The notes beneath the pieces were generated by a model. It was not told the DNA's origin. It was given only the letters and a program-made list of their open reading frames with translations, and made no database searches. The position numbers were made by a program, and so were the translations under genes. Positions 1-7,746 of a stretch of DNA of 64,000 bases are shown piece by piece (position 1 is the first letter of the stretch; each line of letters opens with the position of its first letter). The DNA is from 40CM-2-70-7 sp035631315 (GTDB taxonomy: Bacteria > Gemmatimonadota > Gemmatimonadetes > Gemmatimonadales > GWC2-71-9), in contig DASQIZ010000097.1 of the NCBI GenBank assembly GCA_035631315.1, forward strand, positions 1 through 64,000, read 5' to 3'.

Positions 1-2
1 AC

Positions 3-467
3 GTGCATATCGTCCGCGGACCGGACCTCACCGTGCTGTCGTTCCCCGGATCGGGCTCGTCGTCCTATTTCGGCATCATCGGCGCCCCGACCGCTCCGTC
101 GCTCTTCGGGATTTTCCCCTTGAACGAGAAATGGGCGGCGGAAATCGGGTTCGATGCGACAAACATCCGCGCTCCCACCACGACGATCGCCAGCTTCCAG
201 TTGGCACCGCGGGCCGACATGGCCGTCGGTGACCACTGGTACGCCGCGCTGGGACCGCAATTCCACTTCGTCCGCGGCACCGGCAAGCTCGAGGGTCAGA
301 CCGGCTTGAGCGTGGCCTGGGGTTACCGGTTCCATCTCTCCGGCGCCCTCGACGGCCGCTTCGAGGGGAGCTACGGCGTGAATGCCAAGCGCCGCTCCGA
401 CCTGGGCACCGGTCTGCCGACTTCGGTGTTCGGTCTGAACTTCGGGGCGATGATGCCTCTGAAGTAG
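3..467 (+). CDS. C-terminal part of a probable outer-membrane beta-barrel protein (5' end outside window)
   Basis: The frame is open to the window edge and the first codon is a GTG with no room for a ribosome site, so the gene very probably begins upstream. The visible 154 residues alternate polar and aromatic/hydrophobic positions (for example WYAALGPQFHFV and AWGYRFHL) and end in strand-like segments, as in transmembrane beta-barrels of 'outer membrane beta-barrel' or porin-like families. There is no catalytic motif. The gene ends at a TAG shortly before a strong intrinsic terminator, so it is the last gene of its transcript. The family assignment is inference from composition only. Confidence 0.45.
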   Translation: MHIVRGPDLTVLSFPGSGSSSYFGIIGAPTAPSLFGIFPLNEKWAAEIGFDATNIRAPTTTIASFQLAPRADMAVGDHWYAALGPQFHFVRGTGKLEGQTGLSVAWGYRFHLSGALDGRFEGSYGVNAKRRSDLGTGLPTSVFGLNFGAMMPLK

Positions 468-485
468 GCCTCACTATTGGATGTG

Positions 486-523
486 GCAACGGCCTCCGCG
501 TTTCGCGGGGGCCGTTGCGTTTT
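486..523 (+). terminator. Rho-independent terminator
   Basis: A GC-rich inverted repeat has arms at 486-500 and 504-518 that pair over 15 bp with one mismatch around a TTT loop, followed by GTTTTA. It lies 19 bases after the stop of the preceding gene and ends the leftmost transcript. The next gene starts only 27 bases later and must therefore have its own promoter in or near this spacer. Confidence 0.85.
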
Positions 524-549
524 AGCCCTCGTGCGGCGACACTATTCGC

Positions 550-1695
550 GTGACACATCCCGCCGTTCCCCAACTCGCACCCGAAGATCTCGCCCGCCGC
601 CTCGACTCGGGCGAGCCGGTTCAGGTTCTGGACGTCCGCGCCCCCGAGCGCCTCACCGCCGGCCGCGTGACGCTGGGCGAAAAGCTCGCCTACAAGAATC
701 TCAAGGGCTCGACCCTGTACGCCATGCCCACGCTCGACGGCCTCGGACTCGATCCGGGTGCCCCCATCGCGGTGATCTGCGGGCACGGCAACTCGAGTCA
801 GCGCGCCACGCGGTTCCTGATGGACCATGGCATTACGGCCTTCTCAGTGACGGGCGGCATGGCAGCGTGGGAGCAGGTCCTCATCCCCCGCGCTCTCTCC
901 GCCCCGTCGGGGATGTCGCATCTGATTCAGATCGACCGCGTCGGCAAAGGGGCGCTGAGCTATGTCCTCGGCTCCGATGGGGAGGCCGTCGTTATCGACC
1001 CCGCCCGGCACGTCGAGCCATACGAGACGATCTTCCGGGAATCGAAGGTCACGCCGCGCGCCGTCATCGACACCCACGCACACGCGGACTACGTGAGCGG
1101 CGCGCGGATGGCGGCGAAACGCTGGGGCGTTCCCTACTTCCTGCACGAAGCCGACACGACGTCTCCGTATGACGGCACTCCGGGACGTCTGGACGTGCAC
1201 CCAGTCCGCGACGGCGACGTCATCGCCTTCGGCGCCACCAATCTCCGCGTAGAGCACACACCCGGACACACGCTCGGCAGCATGACGCTGATCAGCGCCG
1301 GAGGCCCCGCCTTCACGGGTGACTTCATCTTCGTTCGCTCTCTGGGTCGCCCCGACTTGGGCGGTCGCGCCTCCGAATGGGCCCCGATCCTCTGGAAGAC
1401 AGTGGAGCGTTCGCGGAGCTGGCCAAGCGATCGCTTGATCTTCCCGGGGCACTACTCGTCCGAACGCGAGCGGGCCGCCAACCGGTCCATCTCCGCGCCT
1501 CTGGGGGACCTGCGCCGGGAGAACCCCGCGCTCGCCATCGGCACGGAACAGGAGTTCCTGGACTGGGTGTCACGAACTCCGCCTCCCCCTGAGACTTACC
1601 GCAGCATCAAACTCGCCAACCTCGGCCTTTTGCAGCTCTCGGACGCCGACATCGACATTCTGGAGGCCGGCGCCAACCAGTGCGCCGCGGGGTAG
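550..1695 (+). CDS. Rhodanese-metallo-beta-lactamase fusion, persulfide dioxygenase-like
   Basis: 381 residues from a GTG start. Residues about 5-110 form a rhodanese domain with the active-site loop CGHGNSS, whose Cys would carry a persulfide. Residues about 120-340 are a metallo-beta-lactamase domain with THAHADYVSG, HTPGHTLGSM, FTGDFIF and FPGHYSS. This is the pattern of ETHE1/persulfide dioxygenases, where a single iron is held by His, His and Asp; the usual last His of HxHxDH is Tyr here, which is compatible with that mono-iron site. The expected role is oxidation or transfer of glutathione persulfide sulfane sulfur in the cytoplasm. The rhodanese domain is N-terminal, opposite to the common dioxygenase-rhodanese order. 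The substrate is inferred. Confidence 0.88.
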   Translation: MTHPAVPQLAPEDLARRLDSGEPVQVLDVRAPERLTAGRVTLGEKLAYKNLKGSTLYAMPTLDGLGLDPGAPIAVICGHGNSSQRATRFLMDHGITAFSVTGGMAAWEQVLIPRALSAPSGMSHLIQIDRVGKGALSYVLGSDGEAVVIDPARHVEPYETIFRESKVTPRAVIDTHAHADYVSGARMAAKRWGVPYFLHEADTTSPYDGTPGRLDVHPVRDGDVIAFGATNLRVEHTPGHTLGSMTLISAGGPAFTGDFIFVRSLGRPDLGGRASEWAPILWKTVERSRSWPSDRLIFPGHYSSERERAANRSISAPLGDLRRENPALAIGTEQEFLDWVSRTPPPPETYRSIKLANLGLLQLSDADIDILEAGANQCAAG

Positions 1696-1790
1696 TGTGC
1701 AAGCGCCGGCCCGGCCGGCGTCTCTCTCGGTGTCTCTCGAATCGTGGTTCCAGGCAGTCTTGGCCGTGCCACCCTGGCTCCTGAGCGTCG

Positions 1791-2294
1791 ATGCCGGACG
1801 ATCTCGCGGACGTCTATCGCACCACCTACCCCGCCCTCGTGCGCTTCCTCTACCGCAAGGTATGGGACGCGGAACGGGCGGAGGACCTCGCGCAGGAGGC
1901 GTTCTCGCGCGCACTGGCGCACCGTCCCGAGAACCCCCGGGGCTGGCTGTTTGTAGTGGCTGCGAACATGGCGCGTGACGAAGCCCGCAAGGCGGCGCGC
2001 GAGCGCCGCCACCTCACGCTCCTGGCCGCGGAGCCACAGGACCATCGACCGTCACCCGAAGAGATCCTCGACGACGAGGCACGCAGGCACCGCGTCCGCG
2101 AAGCATTGGACCAGCTGACGCCGCGGGACCGGGAAGTGCTGCTCCTGTGGGATGCGGGCATGTCGTATGACGAGATCGCGGCGCAGACCGGACTGGCCCG
2201 CACGGCCGTCGGTACGACACTGGCCCGGGCGCGCCGCCGTCTGGTCGAAGCGTATGGATCAGGAAGTGAGGAGCCCCGTGTCGCACGTGGATGA
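1791..2294 (+). CDS. ECF-family RNA polymerase sigma factor
   Basis: 167 residues, typical for group 4 sigma factors. Region 2 (about residues 8-70) contains YPALVRFLYRKVWDAERAED followed by LAQEAFSRAL. Region 4 (about 105-155) has LTPRDREVLLLW and the helix-turn-helix SYDEIAAQTGLARTAVGTTL. There is no sigma 3 domain. The gene overlaps the following zinc-finger protein, the classical arrangement of a sigma factor and its cognate anti-sigma. It should direct transcription of an envelope or redox stress regulon that cannot be named from this sequence. The ATG at 1791 follows a 95-base spacer after the rhodanese gene. Confidence 0.93.
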   Translation: MPDDLADVYRTTYPALVRFLYRKVWDAERAEDLAQEAFSRALAHRPENPRGWLFVVAANMARDEARKAARERRHLTLLAAEPQDHRPSPEEILDDEARRHRVREALDQLTPRDREVLLLWDAGMSYDEIAAQTGLARTAVGTTLARARRRLVEAYGSGSEEPRVARG

Positions 2295-3288
2295 AGGCAC
2301 CCTGCACGCGTATCTGGACGGCGAGCTGCCGGGCGACGAGCGCACCCGGCTCGAGGCACATCTCGCCGAGTGCGCGGCCTGCCGGGACCGGCTGACCGAG
2401 GAGCGGGGCCTGATCGAACGCGCCGACCGGCTGCTCACGTTGGCGGCGCTTCCCGCGGGTCACACACTTCGTCCCGCACCCGAGTCCGTACGCCGCCCCC
2501 GCCGCCAGCCCCGCTTCGTGGTCCCCACGGCGTGGGCGGCTTCCATCGCACTGGCCTTCTTCACCGGCTGGCTGCTGCGCCCGGGACCGCGCTCGAGCGG
2601 CTATGTGGCGGACGAAGCGAAGATCGCGGCCGCGGTTCCGGCCGACACGCCAGGCCCGGCGCCCACCCGGGATGCCGGCGGTCGGGCGACCCTGGAGCGC
2701 GTTCCCGTCGAGCGTCGTCAGGCGGCAAAAGCCCTCCCGGACTCCGCCGCGTCAGCTGATTTGAGCTACTCCCGGTCGGAGACGTCTGCGAGTGTGAGCG
2801 TCACTCCGGGCGTGGTCGGGAACGCCGGACGGCCTGCGCTGCGGGGCGGGGCCCCGGCCCCTATCCCGCCGGTCACCGTCGCGGTCACGCCCGCGCCACG
2901 GTCACCTTCGGTCAACCGGTTCGCGGAGGCCGGGGCTGAGCCCGCGTCGCCGCGCCGCCCCATCGGGACGACCTGGACGGCCATTACGGCCGAGCCCGCA
3001 CGGAAGCTTCTCGGGACGGACGTCGTGAGCATTCCGGGAATCCCCGTCCGCGACATTCTCCAGAACGCGCAAGCGCCCGGGCAGGTCATGGTGGAGCAGG
3101 AGGTGGCGGACGGAACCATCATTCAGTTGCTGCAATCGCGACTGGATTCGACGCCCGCATTGACGGCGTCTCAGTCGGCAGCGCTGTACGCGAATCCGCT
3201 TCAGAAAACGGTGGGGCGTCTGCAGGTGAGGATTTCGGGACCCCTCAAGACGGACTCGCTCCTCAAGCTCCTCGATCTAGCCCGGTAG
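2278..3288 (+). CDS. Transmembrane zinc-finger (ZAS) anti-sigma factor
   Basis: The most likely start is the GTG at 2278, because GAGGAG ends four bases upstream; an in-frame ATG at 2254 is the alternative. This gives 336 residues overlapping the sigma gene end by 17 bases, consistent with translational coupling. The N-terminal domain carries the ZAS signature HLAECAAC (HxxxCxxC), which binds zinc and the cognate sigma factor. One membrane segment follows (about WAASIALAFFTGWLL), then a Pro/Ala/Thr-rich, presumably periplasmic, stretch and a C-terminal folded domain of about 100 residues that I do not recognise. The 3' end overlaps the convergent xdhC-like gene by 12 bases. Confidence 0.88.
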   Translation: MSHVDEGTLHAYLDGELPGDERTRLEAHLAECAACRDRLTEERGLIERADRLLTLAALPAGHTLRPAPESVRRPRRQPRFVVPTAWAASIALAFFTGWLLRPGPRSSGYVADEAKIAAAVPADTPGPAPTRDAGGRATLERVPVERRQAAKALPDSAASADLSYSRSETSASVSVTPGVVGNAGRPALRGGAPAPIPPVTVAVTPAPRSPSVNRFAEAGAEPASPRRPIGTTWTAITAEPARKLLGTDVVSIPGIPVRDILQNAQAPGQVMVEQEVADGTIIQLLQSRLDSTPALTASQSAALYANPLQKTVGRLQVRISGPLKTDSLLKLLDLAR

Positions 3289-4248
3289 GGCGGGCGGCGC
3301 GGGCAACCGTCGCCACGCAATCAGCTCCGCCGTCACGCTGACCGCGATCTCCTCGGGCGTCACAGCCCCGATCTCCAACCCGACCGGTACGCGCACCGCC
3401 GCGAGCGCCCCGGCGGGGGCGCCCGCGGCGGCGAGTGCCTTCAGGATCACCGCGCGCTTCCGCGCGCTACCCAACAACCCCACATAGCCGACCGTCATCC
3501 GCGCCACGCGATCGAGGATCTCGGCGTCATTCCGGTGACCACGCGTCGCCACGACGACGGCGTCGGAGGGCCCGGGTGCAAAGTCGGTGAGCACGCGATC
3601 GGGAGGCAGGGCGTGGACGTCCAGGCCCGGGAAGCGCGCTGCATCCGCAAACTCCGGGCGATCGTCGGTGATGGTCACCCGGAAGCCGGCGGCGCCGGCC
3701 GCGCGGGCGATGGCGGCGCCCACGTGGCCGGCGCCGAACACAAGAAGACGGGGCGCCGGCACCAGGCGCTCGACGACGAAGCGCTCATCCTCGGAGATGC
3801 TGGCGTCGGACGTAGCGCGTCCGGCCGCGGGAAGCGCGGCGAAAGTCTTCAGTGGGCCTCGCGACCAGTCGATCGCCGTCGTTACCTGCCCGCTCGTCGC
3901 CTCGGCCGCGGCGGCCAGCGCGCCGACGTAGGCGGGGTCCGTGGACAACGGCTCGACAAAGATGCGGACGGTGCCGCCGCAGGAGAGACCGACATCGCCG
4001 GCGAGATCGGCATTCAGGTGATGGGTGACGAGAGCGGGACGGCCGGACTCCTGCGCTTCGATCGCGACCCGGATGATGTCGCCTTCCACGCAGCCGCCGC
4101 CGATCGAGCCGGCCAGCCGGTCGGCCTCGCCGATGAGCATTTTCACTCCGGCGGGCACGGGAGTCGAGCCCGAGGCCTGGGCGATCGTCGCCAGCGCGCC
4201 CCGCGCGCCCATCCGGGTCAGCTCGAGCGCCTTGGCCCAGAGGTTCAC
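3277..4248 (-). CDS. XdhC/CoxI family protein
   Basis: 323 residues from a GTG at 4248 that overlaps the stop of the upstream AhpD-like gene (GTGA), implying coupled translation. The N-terminal XdhC/CoxI domain contains GSTPVPAGVKMLI and GSIGGGCVEGDI. The C-terminal XdhC Rossmann domain contains LLVFGAGHVG and YVGLLGSARKR. Characterised XdhC proteins bind molybdenum cofactor, promote its sulfuration and insert it into xanthine dehydrogenase or CO-dehydrogenase-type hydroxylases. No such hydroxylase is encoded in this window, so the client is unknown. The gene is last in a short minus-strand run after two cupredoxins and is convergent with the anti-sigma gene. Confidence 0.88.
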   Translation of the reverse strand: MNLWAKALELTRMGARGALATIAQASGSTPVPAGVKMLIGEADRLAGSIGGGCVEGDIIRVAIEAQESGRPALVTHHLNADLAGDVGLSCGGTVRIFVEPLSTDPAYVGALAAAAEATSGQVTTAIDWSRGPLKTFAALPAAGRATSDASISEDERFVVERLVPAPRLLVFGAGHVGAAIARAAGAAGFRVTITDDRPEFADAARFPGLDVHALPPDRVLTDFAPGPSDAVVVATRGHRNDAEILDRVARMTVGYVGLLGSARKRAVILKALAAAGAPAGALAAVRVPVGLEIGAVTPEEIAVSVTAELIAWRRLPAPPALPG

Positions 4249-4589
4249 TTCGCCGGGAGCTCCTCGAGGCGGGCGACGGCGCGACGGAGGTGCGGAATCA
4301 CGATGGAACCGCCCACCACCAGGGCCACGGCGAACGCGTCCTGGAACTCGGCATCGGAAACGCCCTCTTCGCGGCACCGGACGACGTGGTAGGTGACGCA
4401 GTCGTCACAGCGAAGCACCATCGACGCGACGAGACCCAGCAGCTCCTTGGTCTTGACCGGAAGCGCGCCGGCTTCGTAGGTGCGGGTATCGAGAGCGAAG
4501 AAACGGTTGATGGTGGTGTTGCCCGCAGCCAGGATGGCCGCATTCATCTTCTCGCGAAAATGGCGGAAGGATTCCAAGGTGTCGGTCAT
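4245..4589 (-). CDS. Carboxymuconolactone decarboxylase / AhpD-like family protein
   Basis: 114 residues, the usual single-domain length. The conserved CxxC is present as RCDDCVTYHV with the downstream histidine, the redox and proton-relay site of AhpD-type alkylhydroperoxidases. The helical LLGLVASMVL and AVALVVGGSIVIPHL segments fit the fold. AhpD members reduce peroxides or disulfides through this CxxC; the partner here is not evident. The gene lies between the second cupredoxin and xdhC, overlapping the latter by four bases. A short tandem repeat (4599-4626) fills most of its upstream spacer and could influence its expression. Confidence 0.88.
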   Translation of the reverse strand: MTDTLESFRHFREKMNAAILAAGNTTINRFFALDTRTYEAGALPVKTKELLGLVASMVLRCDDCVTYHVVRCREEGVSDAEFQDAFAVALVVGGSIVIPHLRRAVARLEELPAK

Positions 4590-4598
4590 GCGTCAAAC

Positions 4599-4626
4599 CT
4601 AGACGTCCAGACGTCTAGACGTCTAG
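4599..4626. repeat. Tandem 8-bp repeat CTAGACGT (3.5 copies), self-palindromic
   Basis: The units are CTAGACGT, CCAGACGT, CTAGACGT and CTAG. The array contains a 16-bp perfect palindrome at 4609-4624 and includes the TAG stop of the upstream cupredoxin gene. It occupies nearly the whole gap before the AhpD-like start at 4589. It could be an operator for a dimeric regulator, a structured RNA element or a slippage-prone repeat. Confidence 0.8.
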
Positions 4627-4979
4627 TACACGGCGATGGTGCCGATCATGGTCCCCGTGTTGAAGTCACTGGAGTGGATGGTGCACCGGTACTTGTAGAT
4701 GCCGGGGGACGCGAAGCCCCGCTTGACCGACCCCGCCGTCTGGGGGGTCGACACGTTCGGGACGTGAACACTGTCCTGGAAAATCAGATCGTGCATCTGA
4801 CTCCCCTGCCACGTGAACGTCACTGAGTCTCCTGCGTTGATGCTGTCCGCCGGCGGGGAAAACGTATTGTCGCGGACGCTCACGGTCAGGGCGTGCGGCG
4901 TGCCACTGGCCGTCGCGGACTTGCTGCACGCCGTCACGGTGGCGACCACGGTCAGGCCCAGGAGTCTCCGGATCGTCAT
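4623..4979 (-). CDS. Cupredoxin (plastocyanin-like) lipoprotein
   Basis: 118 residues with a short signal peptide ending at a Cys (TVTACSK), consistent with a lipoprotein exported across the inner membrane. The fold region carries type-1 copper ligands: His in QMHDLIF, then YRCTIH followed by Met in GTMIG (C-x2-H-x8-M). Type-1 cupredoxins shuttle electrons in the periplasm. The ATG at 4979 overlaps the stop of the neighbouring cupredoxin (ATGA), so the two are co-translated. It lies downstream of the alternative complex III operon and may accept electrons from it; that link is inference. Confidence 0.85.
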   Translation of the reverse strand: MTIRRLLGLTVVATVTACSKSATASGTPHALTVSVRDNTFSPPADSINAGDSVTFTWQGSQMHDLIFQDSVHVPNVSTPQTAGSVKRGFASPGIYKYRCTIHSSDFNTGTMIGTIAVY

Positions 4980-5365
4980 CGGACCTGAATCGTTCCGTAC
5001 ATGCCGCTTCCCGGCGCCCCGTGATACTGGCAGTGATAGGCATAGTTCCCAGTCGGCAGCGTGATCAGGTACGGCGAATTGGGCGGCAGGCCCGAGGAGC
5101 CGTAGTTCTTGATCCAGATCGAATCGTCGGATACGCCCGAGTCGGGGGTCACGGTGTGGAGCACGGTGCCCAGGTTCTGGAAACAGATCTGCTGCGTCTG
5201 ACTGACCTGCACATTCTGCGGCGTGAAGGTGTGGTTGTCGTGGGCGGTGATGATGACGAGGTTCACGCCGTTCCCGCCGCACCCATTCCCATTCCCGGTG
5301 GGACTCCCGCACGCCAACCCGACCCATGCCCCCGCGCCCAGCACCCCGAACAAGATTTTGTTCAT
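4976..5365 (-). CDS. Cupredoxin (plastocyanin-like) lipoprotein
   Basis: 129 residues from the ATG at 5365, preceded by a G-rich ribosome site (GGGGGG, then a four-base gap). The signal peptide ends in a lipobox-like VGLACG. The cupredoxin core shows His in VLHTVTP and the loop HCQYHGAPGSGM (C-x2-H-x6-M), a complete type-1 copper site. A Gly/Asn-rich linker after the lipid Cys would tether the domain to a membrane. It overlaps the second cupredoxin by four bases. A gap of 104 bases separates it from actF on the same strand, so it may be the tail of the act transcript. Confidence 0.86.
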   Translation of the reverse strand: MNKILFGVLGAGAWVGLACGSPTGNGNGCGGNGVNLVIITAHDNHTFTPQNVQVSQTQQICFQNLGTVLHTVTPDSGVSDDSIWIKNYGSSGLPPNSPYLITLPTGNYAYHCQYHGAPGSGMYGTIQVR

Positions 5366-5469
5366 CGGTCCCCCCGGCAGAATCGAAGTTGAGCCCAAAC
5401 GACACGCCTGAAACTACGCGGGGCTCCGGCCTGAGCCAGAGCCCCCGCGAGCCGATTCCCTGCTACCCG

Positions 5470-6684
5470 CTAGTGGTGCTCCCGCTCCAGCGTATCCACG
5501 GCCAGGCGGGGGGAAATCATCGGATATGTGCCGGCGAACCATCCGTAGGCGAGCAGGAACAACCCCGCAAAGAACGCCAGCGCCCCGAACTCGGGCAAGC
5601 CCAGGCTTGGTCCCTGGCCTGCGGTCAGCGATGGCACGACCTCGAGATAGCGTTCCAGCCAGACGCCTGCCACCGAGATGGAGGCGAAGAGCACGAACGT
5701 GAGCGGCGTCTTCTTGGGTTTCACGCCCAGGAGGCCGATGAAGGGGATTACGAAGACCATGAGGAACACCGCGGTGCCGACGGCGCGCCATGGACCCCAG
5801 AGCCGGTAGAAAATGAAGTACGTCTCTTCCGGCAGGTTGCCATACCAGATCACCAGGAACTGGGCCCACATCAGGTAGCCCCAGAACACCGTGAAGCCGA
5901 ACGAGAGCTTGCCCAGATCGTGCATCTGCTTGGGCGAGATCAGGTGATCGAGCTTCATCGCCTTCTTCATCCAGTGCGCCAGCAACGCGGTCGTCATCAG
6001 GGCCGTGAGGAACGAGCCCATGAAGAAGAAGGCGCCGAACAGGTTCGAGATCCACCGGGGCGCCAGCGACATGATGAAATCGAACCCGAGGATCGAATAG
6101 GCGAAGGCCCAGCAGAGGGTCATGATCGCGGCGTCCTTCGCGACCAGCCGCTTGGACGTCACGTCGTCGGTCGCGGGCACCCCGGTCGCGAGCTCCGCGA
6201 CGTCGGGCGCCATATCGCGGCGCACGAACCGCCACGACAGCCAGGCCATGATGGCGAGCACCAGCCAGTTCCGGACGAACAGGAACGTGCTGCCGAACCA
6301 GAACCCGCTTACCGGGCGGTCGACCGGCAACGTCTTGAACAGATACTCGCGTCCGACGATCAGGCCCAGATAGAGCACGAGCGAGACGAAGAGGAACGCG
6401 ACCGCCGCTTCGGCGAACCGGATGATCACACCCGCCCAGTGCGCGCGCGCCAGCTTCTGGCTCGCCGCGAACACCACGAGGGCCTGGGCGGTGGCGGTCC
6501 AGAACATGAAGTTGAAGTGGTACGCGTGCCACACGCGGGCCGCATTTCCAGTCAGGAGGCCGCCGATGAGGATGGCCGCGCCCGCGATGGCGAGCACCGC
6601 TCCGATCATCCGGAAGCGGCCGGCCGGCGCCTCGCGCGCCTTCTGAACGATCTCGGCGCGACTGACGGTGGCCGTGGCGGTCAT
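5470..6684 (-). CDS. actF: Alternative complex III subunit ActF (integral membrane quinol-oxidase subunit)
   Basis: 404 residues with about ten hydrophobic helices, for example VLAIAGAAILIGGLL and AVAFLFVSLVLYLGLIVG. Its position as the last of six genes in the order actABCDEF, and its similarity in layout to the NrfD/PsrC-like ActC, identify it as the second large membrane subunit of alternative complex III. This enzyme oxidises menaquinol or ubiquinol and passes electrons to periplasmic carriers, replacing cytochrome bc1. The ATG overlaps the actE stop (ATGA). Conserved short motifs are few, so operon context carries much of the call. Confidence 0.88.
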   Translation of the reverse strand: MTATATVSRAEIVQKAREAPAGRFRMIGAVLAIAGAAILIGGLLTGNAARVWHAYHFNFMFWTATAQALVVFAASQKLARAHWAGVIIRFAEAAVAFLFVSLVLYLGLIVGREYLFKTLPVDRPVSGFWFGSTFLFVRNWLVLAIMAWLSWRFVRRDMAPDVAELATGVPATDDVTSKRLVAKDAAIMTLCWAFAYSILGFDFIMSLAPRWISNLFGAFFFMGSFLTALMTTALLAHWMKKAMKLDHLISPKQMHDLGKLSFGFTVFWGYLMWAQFLVIWYGNLPEETYFIFYRLWGPWRAVGTAVFLMVFVIPFIGLLGVKPKKTPLTFVLFASISVAGVWLERYLEVVPSLTAGQGPSLGLPEFGALAFFAGLFLLAYGWFAGTYPMISPRLAVDTLEREHH

Positions 6685-7217
6685 TTGGCCCCCCGCGCTT
6701 GTTCCTGCAGGGTGCGGATGTAGTTCACGACATCCCAGCGGTCATTGCCCCGCACTTTGTCTCCATACCGGGGCATCAACCCGCGCCCCATCGGCACCGC
6801 GTAGACGAGCACGCCGTAGATGTAGCCGTCGGGCTTCCGTGCCAGCGTGTCGGTGACCAGCGAGCGGACGCCGATGAACGGTCCGCCCCCCGCAGTCGAG
6901 ACGGGTCCGTCCCCGTGGCCAGCCTCACCGTGGCAGACCTGGCAGTAGGTCTCATAGACCCATTTGCCGCGGTTGAGCGACTCCGACGTTCTCGTGCGCG
7001 GATTCGAGAGCTTGCTCGCGTCGGCGATCGACAGCGAATCCGGGTCGTGCCCCGTCACCGGGATGGTCCCCGGTGCGGGAAGGCGGGGCATGGCGTACGG
7101 CTTGATGCTCCGCTGATGGCGCATGGTCGCGAACCAGCCGACGTGGTGCACCGCGTCGTCCGGATTGCACGCCGCGAGGAGTAGCGCACCGGCGAACAGG
7201 GGGAGGAGCTTACGCAC
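6681..7217 (-). CDS. actE: Alternative complex III subunit ActE, monohaem cytochrome c lipoprotein
   Basis: The start chosen is the GTG at 7217, which has GAGGAGG six bases upstream and overlaps the actD stop; an upstream ATG at 7238 lies inside actD. The signal peptide ends in a lipobox (LLAAC), giving a lipid-anchored periplasmic protein. One c-type haem motif CQVCH occurs at about residue 90, and the distal Met is probably in PMGRGLMPRYG. ActE relays electrons from the ActA/ActB part of the complex to the downstream acceptor. It overlaps actF by four bases. Confidence 0.92.
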   Translation of the reverse strand: MRKLLPLFAGALLLAACNPDDAVHHVGWFATMRHQRSIKPYAMPRLPAPGTIPVTGHDPDSLSIADASKLSNPRTRTSESLNRGKWVYETYCQVCHGEAGHGDGPVSTAGGGPFIGVRSLVTDTLARKPDGYIYGVLVYAVPMGRGLMPRYGDKVRGNDRWDVVNYIRTLQEQARGAK

Positions 7218-7746
7218 GCCGCACCTCCTCGGCCCCATGCTGCTTCAGCCAGGCTTCCGTCGCACCCGCCTTGTCGGGCCCGCAGGGCACGAACAACCCG
7301 AACTTGTCGTTCGAGAAGCGCGGGTCGTAGGGAATGGTGCCTTCGCGACGGGCGGCGCGGAGCGCGTTCAAAGCGACGCCCACCAGTGTGTTCAGCGCGC
7401 CGAAGAGGACCGTCATCTCGAACATGATCACGACGTAGGGCGGGATGGAGCCGATCGGCTTCCCGCCCACGAGTGTCGGCCAGTCGTACGACATGTAGAG
7501 CGTCACCCAGGCACCGATGGAGCACCCGGCGATGCCGCCTACCAGCGTGTACATGCGGACCGAGCTGACGGGCCGGTCGATCGCGTCTTCCAGCTCGTGG
7601 CGGGGCATGGGCGAAAAAACCGTGAAGTCTTCGCGCCCTTCGGCCTTGAGATCCTTGACCGCGCGCGTGGTATCGTCGAGGTGACCGAACACGCCCAGCA
7701 CGCCCGGAGTCATCGCGCCGCCGAAGAGCTCCTTCAGGGGGTTCAT
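7210..7746 (-). CDS. actD: Alternative complex III subunit ActD (DUF3341)
   Basis: 178 residues from the ATG at 7746, which overlaps the actC stop (TGATG). Two hydrophobic hairpin helices (about VGGIAGCSIGAWVTLYM and VVIMFEMTVLFGALNTLVG) are flanked by a small cytoplasmic-type domain with FTVFSPMPRHEL. This is the DUF3341 architecture found only next to ActC in alternative complex III and related oxidoreductases. It is a structural membrane subunit without cofactors. Position and helix pattern agree with the family. Confidence 0.93.
   Translation of the reverse strand: MNPLKELFGGAMTPGVLGVFGHLDDTTRAVKDLKAEGREDFTVFSPMPRHELEDAIDRPVSSVRMYTLVGGIAGCSIGAWVTLYMSYDWPTLVGGKPIGSIPPYVVIMFEMTVLFGALNTLVGVALNALRAARREGTIPYDPRFSNDKFGLFVPCGPDKAGATEAWLKQHGAEEVRRA

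Noticed and set aside
5326..6723. A 465-codon plus-strand open frame
   Set aside because: It is antisense to actF and rich in charged residues, with no domain; the minus-strand membrane protein is well supported.
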